Shown here: positions 40,762 to 49,794 of the stretch, piece by piece
Layout: every line of letters starts with the position of its first letter
Numbering within the stretch: position 1 is the first letter of the stretch
Source of the DNA: Variovorax paradoxus
GTDB lineage: Bacteria > Pseudomonadota > Gammaproteobacteria > Burkholderiales > Burkholderiaceae_C
NCBI RefSeq assembly: GCF_902712855.1
Contig: NZ_LR743507.1
Location: forward strand, 978,001-1,042,000
Reading direction: 5' to 3'
DNA: 64,000 bases
Translations under genes and position numbers: made by a program
Notes under the pieces: model-generated
The model's input: the letters and a program-made list of their open reading frames with translations, nothing else
Databases searched by the model: none
What the model was told of the DNA's origin: nothing

Positions 40762-42308
40762 TGAAGCCAAATATATTGATCGGCATCGACATGGGGTCGA
40801 GCAGCCTGAAAGCCCTGGCCCTCGAAGCCGAAAGCGGCCGGGCCGTCGCCCTGTCGCGCATGCCGCTGCCGCACGACCGGCTGCCTGGAGGGGGATGCGA
40901 GGTGGCCGCCACGGCCATTCGCGCAGCCCTGACCCATGTGCTGCGCGACGTCGCCCACCAAATCGGCGTGCGCGCGGCCGAGGTGCGCGCCATCGGCTGC
41001 ACGGGCCACGGCGCCGGGCTCTACGCGCTCGATGCCGGCAACCAACTCGTGGGCGGAAGGGCCATCGCCTCGACCGACCAGCGGGCCGATGCGCGCGCAC
41101 GTTCGCTGTCGCTGCGCCACGGCGACGCGCTCTTCGCGGACGTCGGCTGCAGGCCGTGGCCGGGCCAGCCCACGGTGATCGCGGCCGAGCTGCTGGGCAC
41201 CGACGCGGTGCAGCGCGGCACGGTGCGACGGCTGCTGTTCGCGAAGGACTACCTCGGCTTCCTGCTGACCGGCGAGATCGCCACCGACGCCAGCGATGCG
41301 AGCACCGCGGGTCTGGTCTCGATCGCATCGGGCACGTGGTCGCAGGCGGCCTTCGACGCCTCGGGCATCGCCGACCTCGGCCCGCGCGCCTTCGGCCCGC
41401 TGGTTCCGGGCGGCGAGGTGATCGGCCGGCTGCGGCCCGCGGAGGCGGCGCTGTGCGGCCTGCCGGCGGGCATTCCGGTGGCGATGGGCGCGATCGACCT
41501 GCTGGCCTCGATGACCGCCATCTGCGCCGAAGGACGCGAACGCGCGGTCTCGGTCTTCGGCACCTGGTGCGTCAACGCGGTGATCGGCCCGGTGCTGGAG
41601 CCCAAGCCCGATGTGGCGGCCGTGGTGAACTTCGGCCGCGCGGACAGGCGGCTCTACATGGAGAACAGCCCTTCGTCGATGGCCAACATCGCGTGGCTGG
41701 CCGGCGTGCTCGGCCTGCCCGACGCGCGCGCCGTGGTCGACCTGGCGATGTCGGTGCCGCTGGGCGCCGGCGGCCTGCGCTTCCTGCCCTTCGTCAATGG
41801 CGGCGGCGGCCTCACGGCGGGCTTCGTCGGGCTCAAGAGCCACCACACGCGCGGCGACATGGCGCGCGCGGTGGTCGACGCGGTGGCGGCATTGCATGTG
41901 CGGCATACGGCGCGGCTTGCCGCCTGCGGCCTGCCCGTGTCGGCCTCGACCGTGCTCGGCGGCGGTGCGAGCGATACGCGCCTGGTGCGGTTGCTTGCCG
42001 GCTTGCTCGGCCACCCGGTCGAGCGCTGCGCCGAGGACGAGACCGGGGCGCGCGGTGCCGCCATCTACGCCGCCATGTCGCAAGGCATCGACTGCGCGGA
42101 GCAGGGCAGCGCCTTGCTCGCGCCCTGCGACACGGTCGAACCCGACGCCGCCCAGGCGCGCGCCCACGCCGACTTCAACGCCGGCTTCAACGAACTGATC
42201 GACACCATGTCCCCTGTGTTTTCACATCTGGCGGGAGGTGCCACGGGCGTCGCCCGGCTGCCCGAAGGCGCCCGCACCGCAGCGCACAGCACGGAGGTTT
42301 TCCGATGA
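40761..42308 (+). CDS. FGGY family carbohydrate kinase (LyxK/EryA-like)
   Basis: A 515-residue FGGY kinase. The N-terminal ATPase motif is LIGIDMGSSSLKALALEAES, the catalytic Asp lies in VAMGAIDLLASMTA, and the C-terminal nucleotide motif is STVLGGGASDTRLVRLLAG. GLYALDAGNQLVGG and FLPFVNGGGGLTAGFVGL then HHTRGDMARAVVD resemble L-xylulose or erythritol kinases more than glycerol kinase. It would phosphorylate the imported sugar or polyol. The stop overlaps the next ATG (ATGA). Confidence 0.9.
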   Translation: MKPNILIGIDMGSSSLKALALEAESGRAVALSRMPLPHDRLPGGGCEVAATAIRAALTHVLRDVAHQIGVRAAEVRAIGCTGHGAGLYALDAGNQLVGGRAIASTDQRADARARSLSLRHGDALFADVGCRPWPGQPTVIAAELLGTDAVQRGTVRRLLFAKDYLGFLLTGEIATDASDASTAGLVSIASGTWSQAAFDASGIADLGPRAFGPLVPGGEVIGRLRPAEAALCGLPAGIPVAMGAIDLLASMTAICAEGRERAVSVFGTWCVNAVIGPVLEPKPDVAAVVNFGRADRRLYMENSPSSMANIAWLAGVLGLPDARAVVDLAMSVPLGAGGLRFLPFVNGGGGLTAGFVGLKSHHTRGDMARAVVDAVAALHVRHTARLAACGLPVSASTVLGGGASDTRLVRLLAGLLGHPVERCAEDETGARGAAIYAAMSQGIDCAEQGSALLAPCDTVEPDAAQARAHADFNAGFNELIDTMSPVFSHLAGGATGVARLPEGARTAAHSTEVFR

Positions 42309-44098
42309 GCGCGTGGCAACTGCCCTTCGTGCGCCCCGCAGCCCTGGCCGACCGCCATTTCTCGACCGTCATCGTCGGCGCCGGCATCAACGGCGTCGGC
42401 GTGTTCCGCGATCTTTCGCTGCAGCGCGTCGACTGCCTCATCGTCGACAAGGGCGACTTCAGCGCAGGCGCCAGCAGTGCGCCGTCGCGCATGATCCACG
42501 GCGGCCTGCGTTACCTGGAGAACGGCAGCTTCTCGCTGGTGGCCGAGGCCACGCGCGAGCGCAACCTGCTGCTGCGCAATGCGCCGCACCTGGTGCAGCC
42601 GCTGAAGACCGTGGTGCCGCTGTCGAGCTTCTTCGGCGGGCTGATGAGCAGCGCACTCAAGTTCTTCGGCCGCACGCCGCCGCAGCGCACGCGCGGACTG
42701 CTGGCGGTGGCCGCGGGCCTGCGGCTGTACGACCTGCTGGGCCGGCGCCAGCGAGTGATGCCCAACCATCGCATCGGCCGCGTGCCGCCGGGCGACCGCA
42801 ACCTGTTCCGCACCGCGGTGCGATGGACGGCCACCTTTTTCGACGCATGGATCAGCCATCCCGAGTGGCTGATCCTCGAACTCATCGGCGATGCCTGCCG
42901 TGACCAGCCGCGCTCGGCCGCGGCGAACTACTGCCGCGTGACGGGCTGCGCCGGCAACATCCTCACGCTGCGCGACGAGATCACCGGCGCGGTGGTGCGC
43001 GTGACCGCCGACACCGTGGTGAACGCCAGCGGCGCGTGGCTCGACCGCAGCACGGCGGTGCTGGGCGGCGCGGGCTCGCGCGTGATGGGCACCAAGGGCT
43101 CGCACCTCGTGCTCGACCATCCCGCGCTGCGCGACGCGCTCGAAGGCCGCATGGCGTACTTCGAGGCGGTCGACGGGCGCGTGTGCATCGTCTACCCGTT
43201 CCTCGACCGCGTGCTGGTGGGCTCCACCGACATCCCGGTGGACGATCCCGACCAGATCGGCACCGAGCCGGCCGAGGTCGACTACCTGCTCGAGGTGCTG
43301 GCCGAGGTCTTCCCCAGGCTGTCGTTCGGCCGCGGCGACGTGGTCTACACCTATGTCGGCGTGCGACCGCTGGCGCGCTCCGACGCCGACAGCCCGGGCC
43401 AGATCTCGCGCGACCACTCGGTGGTGCTCGATGCGCCGAACGCGACGCGCGACATTCCCATCGTCGGCCTCGTCGGCGGCAAGTGGACGACCTTCCGCGC
43501 GCTGGCCGAGGAGGCCACCGACGAGGTGCTGCAGCAGCTGGGCCGCGCGCGCACCGCATCGACCGAGTCGATGCCCATCGGCGGCGGCGCCGAGCTGCCG
43601 GTCGACGCGCCGGCCAGGGAACGCTTCGTCGAGCGCATGGTGGCGTCGTCGGGCATCGGCCGTGCGCGGGCGCAGACGCTGCTGCGGCGCTACGGCTCGA
43701 AGGCAATGCCGCTGGCGCAACGCCTGGGCGCTTCCGGCGACGTGCCGCTGCGGCATGCGAGCGACTATTCGGTGGCCGAACTTTCGTGGCTCTGCCTCGA
43801 GACCGGCGTGGTGCATCTCGACGACCTCGTGATCCGCCGCACGCTGCTGGCGATCCGCGGACTGGTCACCGATGCCGCGCTCGCCGAGATGGCGGGCATC
43901 GCGGCCGAGGCGCTCGGCTGGGACGCGGCGCACGCGCACAGGGAGCTGCAGGCCTGCGCCACCGCGCTGCGCGAGCGCCACGGCGTGCGGCTGTCGCCCG
44001 TGCCCTGCGATGCCCACGCCGATGCCCCCGCCGATGCCCCCGCGTCTTTCGATGCATCATTGACGACCCCTCAGGCCCTGGGCCAAGCTTCAACGTGA
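42305..44098 (+). CDS. FAD-dependent glycerol-3-phosphate dehydrogenase family protein (GlpD/EryB-like)
   Basis: A 597-residue flavoprotein of the GlpD family. FAD motif VIVGAGINGVGVFRDLSL near residues 22-39, then DFSAGASSAPSRMIHGGLRY, VLVGSTDIPVDDPD and GLVGGKWTTFRALAEEATDE, all diagnostic of the family. It carries the C-terminal DAO_C domain. Next to an FGGY kinase and without glpF, it more likely oxidises a phosphorylated polyol (such as erythritol- or threitol-type phosphates) than only glycerol-3-phosphate. That specificity is inferred. It overlaps both neighbours (ATGA, GTGA). Confidence 0.9.
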   Translation: MSAWQLPFVRPAALADRHFSTVIVGAGINGVGVFRDLSLQRVDCLIVDKGDFSAGASSAPSRMIHGGLRYLENGSFSLVAEATRERNLLLRNAPHLVQPLKTVVPLSSFFGGLMSSALKFFGRTPPQRTRGLLAVAAGLRLYDLLGRRQRVMPNHRIGRVPPGDRNLFRTAVRWTATFFDAWISHPEWLILELIGDACRDQPRSAAANYCRVTGCAGNILTLRDEITGAVVRVTADTVVNASGAWLDRSTAVLGGAGSRVMGTKGSHLVLDHPALRDALEGRMAYFEAVDGRVCIVYPFLDRVLVGSTDIPVDDPDQIGTEPAEVDYLLEVLAEVFPRLSFGRGDVVYTYVGVRPLARSDADSPGQISRDHSVVLDAPNATRDIPIVGLVGGKWTTFRALAEEATDEVLQQLGRARTASTESMPIGGGAELPVDAPARERFVERMVASSGIGRARAQTLLRRYGSKAMPLAQRLGASGDVPLRHASDYSVAELSWLCLETGVVHLDDLVIRRTLLAIRGLVTDAALAEMAGIAAEALGWDAAHAHRELQACATALRERHGVRLSPVPCDAHADAPADAPASFDASLTTPQALGQAST

Positions 44099-44850
44099 AC
44101 TCTGCGAACGACATCCCGACCGTGCTCGACCGGAGCTCCGAATCCCCTCTGTGGGCCCAGTTCCGCGACGCGCTGCGCCTGCAGATCCTGCAGGGCGTCC
44201 TGCCCATCGGCGCCAAGCTGCCGTCCGAAGCCGAGCTCGGCGAACAGTTCGGCATCTCGCGCATCGTGGTGCGCGAGGCGCTGGCCGACCTCGTGCGCAA
44301 CAACCTCATCTACAAGATCAAGGGCCGCGGCGCCTTCGTGTCGGCGCGCGAGCGCGACGAGGACTTCGTCTCCACCGTGCTCGGCTTCTCCGACGAGATG
44401 GAGCGCAAGGGCCGCTCGGTGCGCACGCAGATCCTCGTGCAGGAGCTGCGCGCGCCCACCGAGCAGGAGGCCGCCTCGCTCGGCCTGACCGACGGCACGC
44501 AGGTGGTGGCGCTCAAGCGCCTGCGCAGCGTGGACGGCGAGCTGCGCCTGCTGGTGGAGACCGCGGTGCCCGCCGACCTCGCGCCGGGGCTGCACCGCAC
44601 GCGGCTGGACGACCGCTCGCTGTACGACGTGCTGCGCCGCCAGTACGGCCTGCGGCTGGTGCGCGCCGAACGCTGGATCGACGCGGTGCTGCCCGACGCC
44701 GAGACCTGCGAGCTGCTCAACCTGCCGCAGCCCGAGCCGCTCCTGCGCATCGAGTCGATCGCCTACGGCGCCAACGGACGGCCGCTGGAGCACTACCGCG
44801 CGCTGCACCGCTGCAAGACCAGCCGCTTGCACGTGCAGACGACGACCTGA
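44095..44850 (+). CDS. GntR family regulator, HutC subgroup with UTRA domain
   Basis: A 251-residue regulator. The winged HTH covers about residues 15-85 (LRLQILQGVLPIGAKLPSEA, QFGISRIVVREALADLV, GRGAFVSARERDE). A UTRA ligand domain follows, from about 95 to 240 (VVALKRLRSVDGELRLLVET). GTG 44095 overlaps the dehydrogenase stop (GTGA). It most likely represses both arms of the regulon and is relieved by a pathway sugar phosphate. Two TGTTATGACA boxes in the divergent promoter are the candidate operators. Confidence 0.9.
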   Translation: MNSANDIPTVLDRSSESPLWAQFRDALRLQILQGVLPIGAKLPSEAELGEQFGISRIVVREALADLVRNNLIYKIKGRGAFVSARERDEDFVSTVLGFSDEMERKGRSVRTQILVQELRAPTEQEAASLGLTDGTQVVALKRLRSVDGELRLLVETAVPADLAPGLHRTRLDDRSLYDVLRRQYGLRLVRAERWIDAVLPDAETCELLNLPQPEPLLRIESIAYGANGRPLEHYRALHRCKTSRLHVQTTT

Positions 44851-44872
44851 CGCAGCCGCGGGGCCGCAAGCT

Positions 44873-45769
44873 TCAGCCCTTCGTCGGCGCGGTGCTGCGA
44901 GAGGGCCACAGCACCGATGCGATCGAGACCATCATCAGCGCCACGGCCACCCAGTCCTGCCAGTGCACGACCTCGCCGAGCCACACGGCGCCGCTGAACA
45001 CGCCGAGCACCGGGATGAACATCACGCTCAGCGTCGATGCGATCGGCGGCAGGCCGCGCGCCAGGTAGAACCACGCGGCATGCGCGAACCCGAAGATCAG
45101 CACCGCGTTGTAGAGGATCGATCCCCATGCCACGCGACCCGGCCAGTAGAGCTGCTCGCGCTCGAAGAGCAGCGAGAGCACCGTCATCACCACGGCCGTC
45201 ATCGCCGTCATCCAGAACGACAGCGTGAGCGTGGGCAGGCCGATGCGGGTGTGGCGCAGCAGTTGTGTGCCAAGTGCCCACGTGGCCGCCGCGACAAGTG
45301 CCAACGCCACATAGCCGGGCCGGCCCGAAAGGTTCGTGAGCTCGTGCCACAGCAACAGCCCCACGCCGAGCGCGCAGGCGCCCACGCCCAGCCACGCGCG
45401 CCGCGTGAGCGCGGCCGAGAACAGCAGCGCACCGATGACCGCTGAGAACACCGGCATCGTGTAGCCCAGGATCGCCGCGCGCCCGCCCGACAGCGCTTTC
45501 ACTGCAAGGATGATGCAGGCGTGCCAGACGAACATGTTGGTGGCGCCCAGCCACAGCAGCTCGGGCCACGCGCTGCGCGGCACCCGGAACGGCACCTTGA
45601 GCCACACCAGCGCCAGCGCCAGAACCGGCAGGCCGAGCCAGATCGAGATCGCGCGAAAGCCCAGCGGCGGGTAGTCGGCCACGCCGAGCTTCATCACCGG
45701 CCAGTTGAAGCCCCACGCGAGCGTGAGGAGCACGAGGAGGACGAACTGTCGCGGTGTGAAGGAAGGCAT
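44873..45769 (-). CDS. EamA/DMT family transporter
   Basis: A 298-residue membrane protein with ten hydrophobic segments in two EamA repeats. The first repeat starts LLVLLTLAWGFNWPVMKLGV, and the second starts GYVALALVAAATWALGTQLL. The PPIASTLSVMFIPVLGVFSG block is typical of the family. Such proteins export metabolites or amino acids. It is convergent with the GntR gene and lies 43 bases downstream of uvrA. Confidence 0.9.
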   Translation of the reverse strand: MPSFTPRQFVLLVLLTLAWGFNWPVMKLGVADYPPLGFRAISIWLGLPVLALALVWLKVPFRVPRSAWPELLWLGATNMFVWHACIILAVKALSGGRAAILGYTMPVFSAVIGALLFSAALTRRAWLGVGACALGVGLLLWHELTNLSGRPGYVALALVAAATWALGTQLLRHTRIGLPTLTLSFWMTAMTAVVMTVLSLLFEREQLYWPGRVAWGSILYNAVLIFGFAHAAWFYLARGLPPIASTLSVMFIPVLGVFSGAVWLGEVVHWQDWVAVALMMVSIASVLWPSRSTAPTKG

Positions 45770-45812
45770 GGGCCGCGATTGTGGCGCGGCCCATGCAAAC
45801 GCGCAGGCTGCG

Positions 45813-48800
45813 CTACAGCAGGCGCTTCAGATACCGTCCCGTGTGGCTCGCCTCGTTCGCCGCGATGTCTTCCGGCGTGCCTTCGCCCACCACGGTGCCG
45901 CCGCCCGCGCCGCCTTCGGGGCCCATGTCGATCAGCCAGTCGGCCGTCTTGATGACGTCGAGGTTGTGTTCGATCACGACGATGGTGTTGCCCGCGTCGC
46001 GCAGCTGGTGCAGCACCTTCAGCAGCAGTTCGATGTCGGCGAAGTGCAGGCCGGTGGTCGGCTCGTCGAGGATGTACAGCGTGCGGCCGGTGTCGCGCTT
46101 GCTGAGCTCCAGCGCGAGCTTCACGCGCTGCGCCTCGCCGCCCGACAGCGTGGTGGCCGACTGTCCGAGCTTGATGTAGCTCAGGCCCACGTCGAGCAGC
46201 GTGCGCAGCTTGCGCTCGATGGTCGGCACGGCCTTCAGGAATTCGTGCGCGGTCTCGACCGTCATCTCGAGGATCTGCGCGATGTTCCTGCCCTTGTAGA
46301 GCACCTCGAGCGTCTCGCGGTTGTAGCGGTGGCCGTGGCAGACCTCGCAGGGCACGTACACGTCGGGCAGGAAGTGCATCTCGACCTTGACCACGCCGTC
46401 GCCCTGGCAGGCCTCGCAGCGGCCGCCCGCCACGTTGAAGCTGAAGCGCCCCGGGCCGTAGCCGCGCTCGCGCGCGGTGTTGGTCTCGGCCATCAGTTCG
46501 CGGATGGGCGTGAACAGGCCCGTGTAGGTGGCCGGATTGCTGCGCGGCGTGCGGCCGATGGGACTCTGGTCGACGTTGATGACCTTGTCGAAGTACTCGA
46601 TGCCTTCGACGGCCTCGTGCGCGGCCGGTTCGTCGTGCGCGCGGTACAGCGTGCGCGCCACGGCGGCGTAGAGCGTGTCGTTCACCAGCGTCGACTTGCC
46701 CGAGCCCGACACGCCGGTCACGCAGGTCAGCAGGCCGACAGGGAAGGCCACGCTCACGTTCTTCAGGTTGTTGCCGGTGGCGCCGACCACGCGGATCTCC
46801 TGCAGGTCGGTCTGCGTGGCCAGGTGGGCGGCTTCGCGCGCGGCGCGGCGTTCGGCGGCCGGGCTCGGCGGGAAGCGCGAGGCCTTCCTGCCTTCGTTGA
46901 ACGCGGGCTTGCTCACCACCGGCAGCCATGCCGTGCGCCGCCTGGGCACTTCGATCTTGCGCGTGCCCGAGAGGTACTGGCCCGTGAGCGAGTCGGGGTT
47001 GGCCGACACCTCGGCGTACGTGCCCTGCGCCATCACGCGCCCGCCGTGCACGCCGGCACCAGGGCCCATGTCGATCACGTGGTCGGCGGCGTGGATCATG
47101 TCCTCGTCGTGCTCGACCACGATCACGCTGTTGCCGATGTCGCGCAGGTGCTTCAGCGTGCCGATGAGGCGGTCGTTGTCGCGCTGGTGCAGGCCGATGC
47201 TGGGCTCGTCGAGCACATACATCACGCCGGTGAGGCCCGAGCCGATCTGCGAGGCCAGGCGGATGCGCTGCGCCTCGCCGCCCGAAAGCGTCTCGGCGCT
47301 GCGGTCGAGGCTCAGGTAGTTCAGGCCCACGTCGTTGAGGAACTTCAGGCGCAGGCCGATCTCGCGCACCACCTTGTCGGCGATCTCGGCCTTGGCGCCG
47401 CGCAACTGGAGCTTCTGGAACCACGCCAGCGAGTCGCGCAGCGTGAGGCGGCTCAGTTCGAAGATGGCCATGCGAGGCGGTTCGGCGCCTGCAGACCGGG
47501 GCTCGCCGCCGTCGGCCGCCTTGATCGACTCGTCCACCAGGAACACGTTGCGCGCCTCGGGCCGCAGCCGCGAGCCGCCGCAGTCGGGACACGGCTGCAG
47601 GTTGCGAAAGCGTGCGAGGTCCTCGCGCACCATGACCGAATCGGTCTCGCGGTAGCGCCGCGCCATGTTCGGGATGATTCCTTCGAAGGGATGCTTCTTC
47701 GTGAGCTTCTTGCCCGCGAAGTTGCCCGACTCCATGACGTAGTTGAACTTGATCTCTTCCGCGGCCGAGCCGTTCAGCAGCACCTGCTGCACCGAGGCGG
47801 GCAGCGATTCGAAGGGCGCGTCGACGTCGAACTTGTAGTGCTTGGCGACGCTCTCGATCATGCTGAAGTAGTAGCCGTTGCGGCGGTCCCAGCCCTTGAT
47901 GGCGCCGCTGGCCAGCGACAGCGACGGAAACGCCACCACGCGCGCCGGGTCGAACACCTCGCGGTGGCCGAGGCCGTCGCAGCTGGGGCAGGCGCCCACT
48001 GGCGAGTTGAACGAGAACAGGCGCGGCTCGAGTTCCGACAGCGAGTAGTGGCAGATCGGACAGGAGAACTTGGCGTTGAACAGGTGCTCCTTGTCGGGCG
48101 CACCTTCGGTTCCCAGTTCCAGTGCAATGGCCCGGCCTTCCGCCAGGCGCAGCGCCGCCTCGAAGCTCTCGGCCAGCCGCTGCTGCATGTCGGCGCGCGC
48201 ACGCAGGCGGTCGATGACCACGTCGATGTCGTGCTTCTCGGTCTTCTTGAGCTTGGGCAGGTCGTTGTATTCGTAGGTCTGCCCGTCGACGCGGAAGCGC
48301 ACGTAGCCCGCGGCCTGCATCTCGGCGAAGAGCTCGAGGAACTCGCCCTTTTTCTCGCGCGCGACAGGCGCCAGGATCATGAGGCGTGGTTGATACGGTT
48401 CGCCCCCACGCTCGGCACTGTCGTGTCCTCGCTGCCCCCCGAGGGGGCTCTCGCCGCTTGGGGCGGCCCGGCGCGGCTCGGGCAGCGCCAGCACCGCGTC
48501 GACCATCTGCGAGACGGTTTGCGCCTGCAGCGGCAGGTGGTGCTCGGGGCAGTAGGGCGTTCCGGCGCGCGCGAACAGCAGGCGCAGGTAGTCGTGGATC
48601 TCGGTCACCGTGCCCACGGTGGAACGGGGGTTGTGGCTGGTGGCCTTCTGCTCGATGCTGATGGCGGGCGACAGGCCCTCGATCACGTCGACGTCGGGCT
48701 TGTCCATGAGCTGCAGGAACTGCCGCGCATAGGCCGAGAGGCTTTCCACGTAGCGCCGCTGGCCTTCGGCGTAGAGCGTGTCGAAGGCCAGGCTCGACTT

Positions 48801-49052
48801 CCCCGAGCCCGACAGGCCGGTGATGACCACCAGCTTGTTGCGCGGAATGTCGAGGTCGACGTTCTTCAGGTTGTGGGTGCGCGCACCGCGGATGCTGATG
48901 CGCTGCTGCGCCAGCACCGCGCCGAGATAGGCGTCGCGTTCGCGGTCGGCCTGTTCTTCCCGGTCTGCTGCTGCGGCTTTGTCAGTGGCTTTTGAATTCA
49001 AGGGGCGATCGTCCGAGGGCAACCGGACATGATAGACCGCCATCGATTTCAT
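45813..49052 (-). CDS. uvrA: Excinuclease ABC subunit A with an in-frame repeat insertion
   Basis: UvrA recognises DNA damage with UvrB in nucleotide excision repair. Both ABC modules are intact: Walker A GLSGSGKSS and GVSGSGKST, two LSGGEAQR signatures, Walker B VLDEPSIGLH and ILDEPTTGLH. Zinc modules are seen at CPICH/CPSC and CEAC/CEVC. At 1079 residues it is longer than E. coli UvrA (940), partly because about 28 residues at 48390-48476 (AAPSGESPLGGQRGHDSAE) come from a repeat inserted in frame before PRLMILAPV. The start is uncertain: ATG 49052, ATG 49043 or a TTG near NSKATDKAA are possible. It is divergent from ssb. Confidence 0.92.
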   Translation of the reverse strand: MKSMAVYHVRLPSDDRPLNSKATDKAAAADREEQADRERDAYLGAVLAQQRISIRGARTHNLKNVDLDIPRNKLVVITGLSGSGKSSLAFDTLYAEGQRRYVESLSAYARQFLQLMDKPDVDVIEGLSPAISIEQKATSHNPRSTVGTVTEIHDYLRLLFARAGTPYCPEHHLPLQAQTVSQMVDAVLALPEPRRAAPSGESPLGGQRGHDSAERGGEPYQPRLMILAPVAREKKGEFLELFAEMQAAGYVRFRVDGQTYEYNDLPKLKKTEKHDIDVVIDRLRARADMQQRLAESFEAALRLAEGRAIALELGTEGAPDKEHLFNAKFSCPICHYSLSELEPRLFSFNSPVGACPSCDGLGHREVFDPARVVAFPSLSLASGAIKGWDRRNGYYFSMIESVAKHYKFDVDAPFESLPASVQQVLLNGSAAEEIKFNYVMESGNFAGKKLTKKHPFEGIIPNMARRYRETDSVMVREDLARFRNLQPCPDCGGSRLRPEARNVFLVDESIKAADGGEPRSAGAEPPRMAIFELSRLTLRDSLAWFQKLQLRGAKAEIADKVVREIGLRLKFLNDVGLNYLSLDRSAETLSGGEAQRIRLASQIGSGLTGVMYVLDEPSIGLHQRDNDRLIGTLKHLRDIGNSVIVVEHDEDMIHAADHVIDMGPGAGVHGGRVMAQGTYAEVSANPDSLTGQYLSGTRKIEVPRRRTAWLPVVSKPAFNEGRKASRFPPSPAAERRAAREAAHLATQTDLQEIRVVGATGNNLKNVSVAFPVGLLTCVTGVSGSGKSTLVNDTLYAAVARTLYRAHDEPAAHEAVEGIEYFDKVINVDQSPIGRTPRSNPATYTGLFTPIRELMAETNTARERGYGPGRFSFNVAGGRCEACQGDGVVKVEMHFLPDVYVPCEVCHGHRYNRETLEVLYKGRNIAQILEMTVETAHEFLKAVPTIERKLRTLLDVGLSYIKLGQSATTLSGGEAQRVKLALELSKRDTGRTLYILDEPTTGLHFADIELLLKVLHQLRDAGNTIVVIEHNLDVIKTADWLIDMGPEGGAGGGTVVGEGTPEDIAANEASHTGRYLKRLL
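48390..48476. repeat. GC-rich palindromic repeat inserted inside uvrA
   Basis: Top strand has GCTGCCCCCCGAGGGGGCTC followed by CGCCGCTTGGGGCGGCCCGG, a palindromic unit of the kind found between genes in Comamonadaceae. Here it is in frame within uvrA and encodes residues that have no counterpart in other UvrA proteins. It is different from the ~97 bp family. Confidence 0.7.
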
Positions 49053-49281
49053 GGCGAGGGGGAGGGCTCCGGCGGTTTCGGCGCGCGGGCTTCGCATGGG
49101 CTGCATGCACCGCCGCGGTGCTCTGGTCCGCCGATCGCGTGGCGCATCGCAGGACGCCGGCCCAAGGGCCGTTGCCTGCCGACCGGCGGCGATGGGTCAA
49201 GGCGCCGGACGGCACGCCATGGGGCACAATCCGAGGCTCCTCTCAACCTCCTCCTCCATCTACTTATCAGGGGCAGTGCAT

Positions 49282-49723
49282 ATGGCATCGGTCAATAAAG
49301 TCATCGTCGTCGGCAACCTGGGGCGCGACCCCGAAATGCGGACCTTCCCGAGCGGCGATCAGGTCGCGAACGTCACAGTGGCCACCACCGATCGCTGGAA
49401 AGACAAGCAAAGCGGCGAAATGCGCGAAGCCACCGAGTGGCACCGCATCGTCTTCAACGGCCGCCTGGCCGAAATCGCCGGCCAGTACCTGCGCAAGGGC
49501 TCGCAGGTCTACGTCGAAGGCAGCCTGCGCACGCGCAAGTGGACCGACAAGGACGGCATCGAGAAGTACACCACCGAGATCCGCGCCGACCAGATGCAGA
49601 TGCTCGGCAGCCGCCAGGGCCAGGGCGGCCCGTCGGGTCCGAGCGATGACGACGGCGGCTACGGCGGTGCCGGCCAAGTCGTCGTCGGGCTTCGACGACA
49701 TGGACGACGACATCCCCTTCTGA
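49282..49723 (+). CDS. ssb: Single-stranded DNA-binding protein with a frameshift before the C-terminal tip
   Basis: The OB-fold is complete (MASVNKVIVVGNLGRDPEMR, TEWHRIVFNGRLAEIAGQYL, GSQVYVEGSLRTRKW). After GGYGGAG (about 49672) the frame reads on as QVVVGLRRHGRRHPLLIDG and would not stop until 50367. The expected SSB tail SSSGFDDMDDDIPF is encoded in the next frame, ending TGA 49721-49723, where a terminator follows. The Pro/Ala-rich linker is also very short. The acidic tip is essential in SSB, so a sequencing or assembly error, or a loss in the linker, is likeliest. A programmed shift is less likely. Coordinates assume the corrected tail. Confidence 0.85.
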
Positions 49724-49750
49724 TCGACGGTTCCACCGTCCCGCACGCAA

Positions 49751-49779
49751 GGCCGGCCTCGAAAGAGGCCGGCTTTTTT
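49751..49779 (+). terminator. Intrinsic terminator after ssb
   Basis: GGCCGGCCTC-GAAA-GAGGCCGGC followed by six T. It starts 27 bases after the corrected ssb stop, which supports that stop as the true gene end. Confidence 0.9.
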
Positions 49780-49794
49780 CATGGGACGGGGCGT

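Noticed and set aside
35055..42308. AI-2 (Lsr) uptake and processing system
   Set aside because: Transporter, kinase and LsrF-like aldolase fit, but LsrG and LsrR are absent, the kinase looks LyxK/EryA-like, and a GlpD-like dehydrogenase and GntR regulator are present.
45705..48995. Rightward open frame of over 1000 codons opposite uvrA
   Set aside because: It is the mirror of uvrA codon structure; the UvrA protein on the other strand has all expected motifs.
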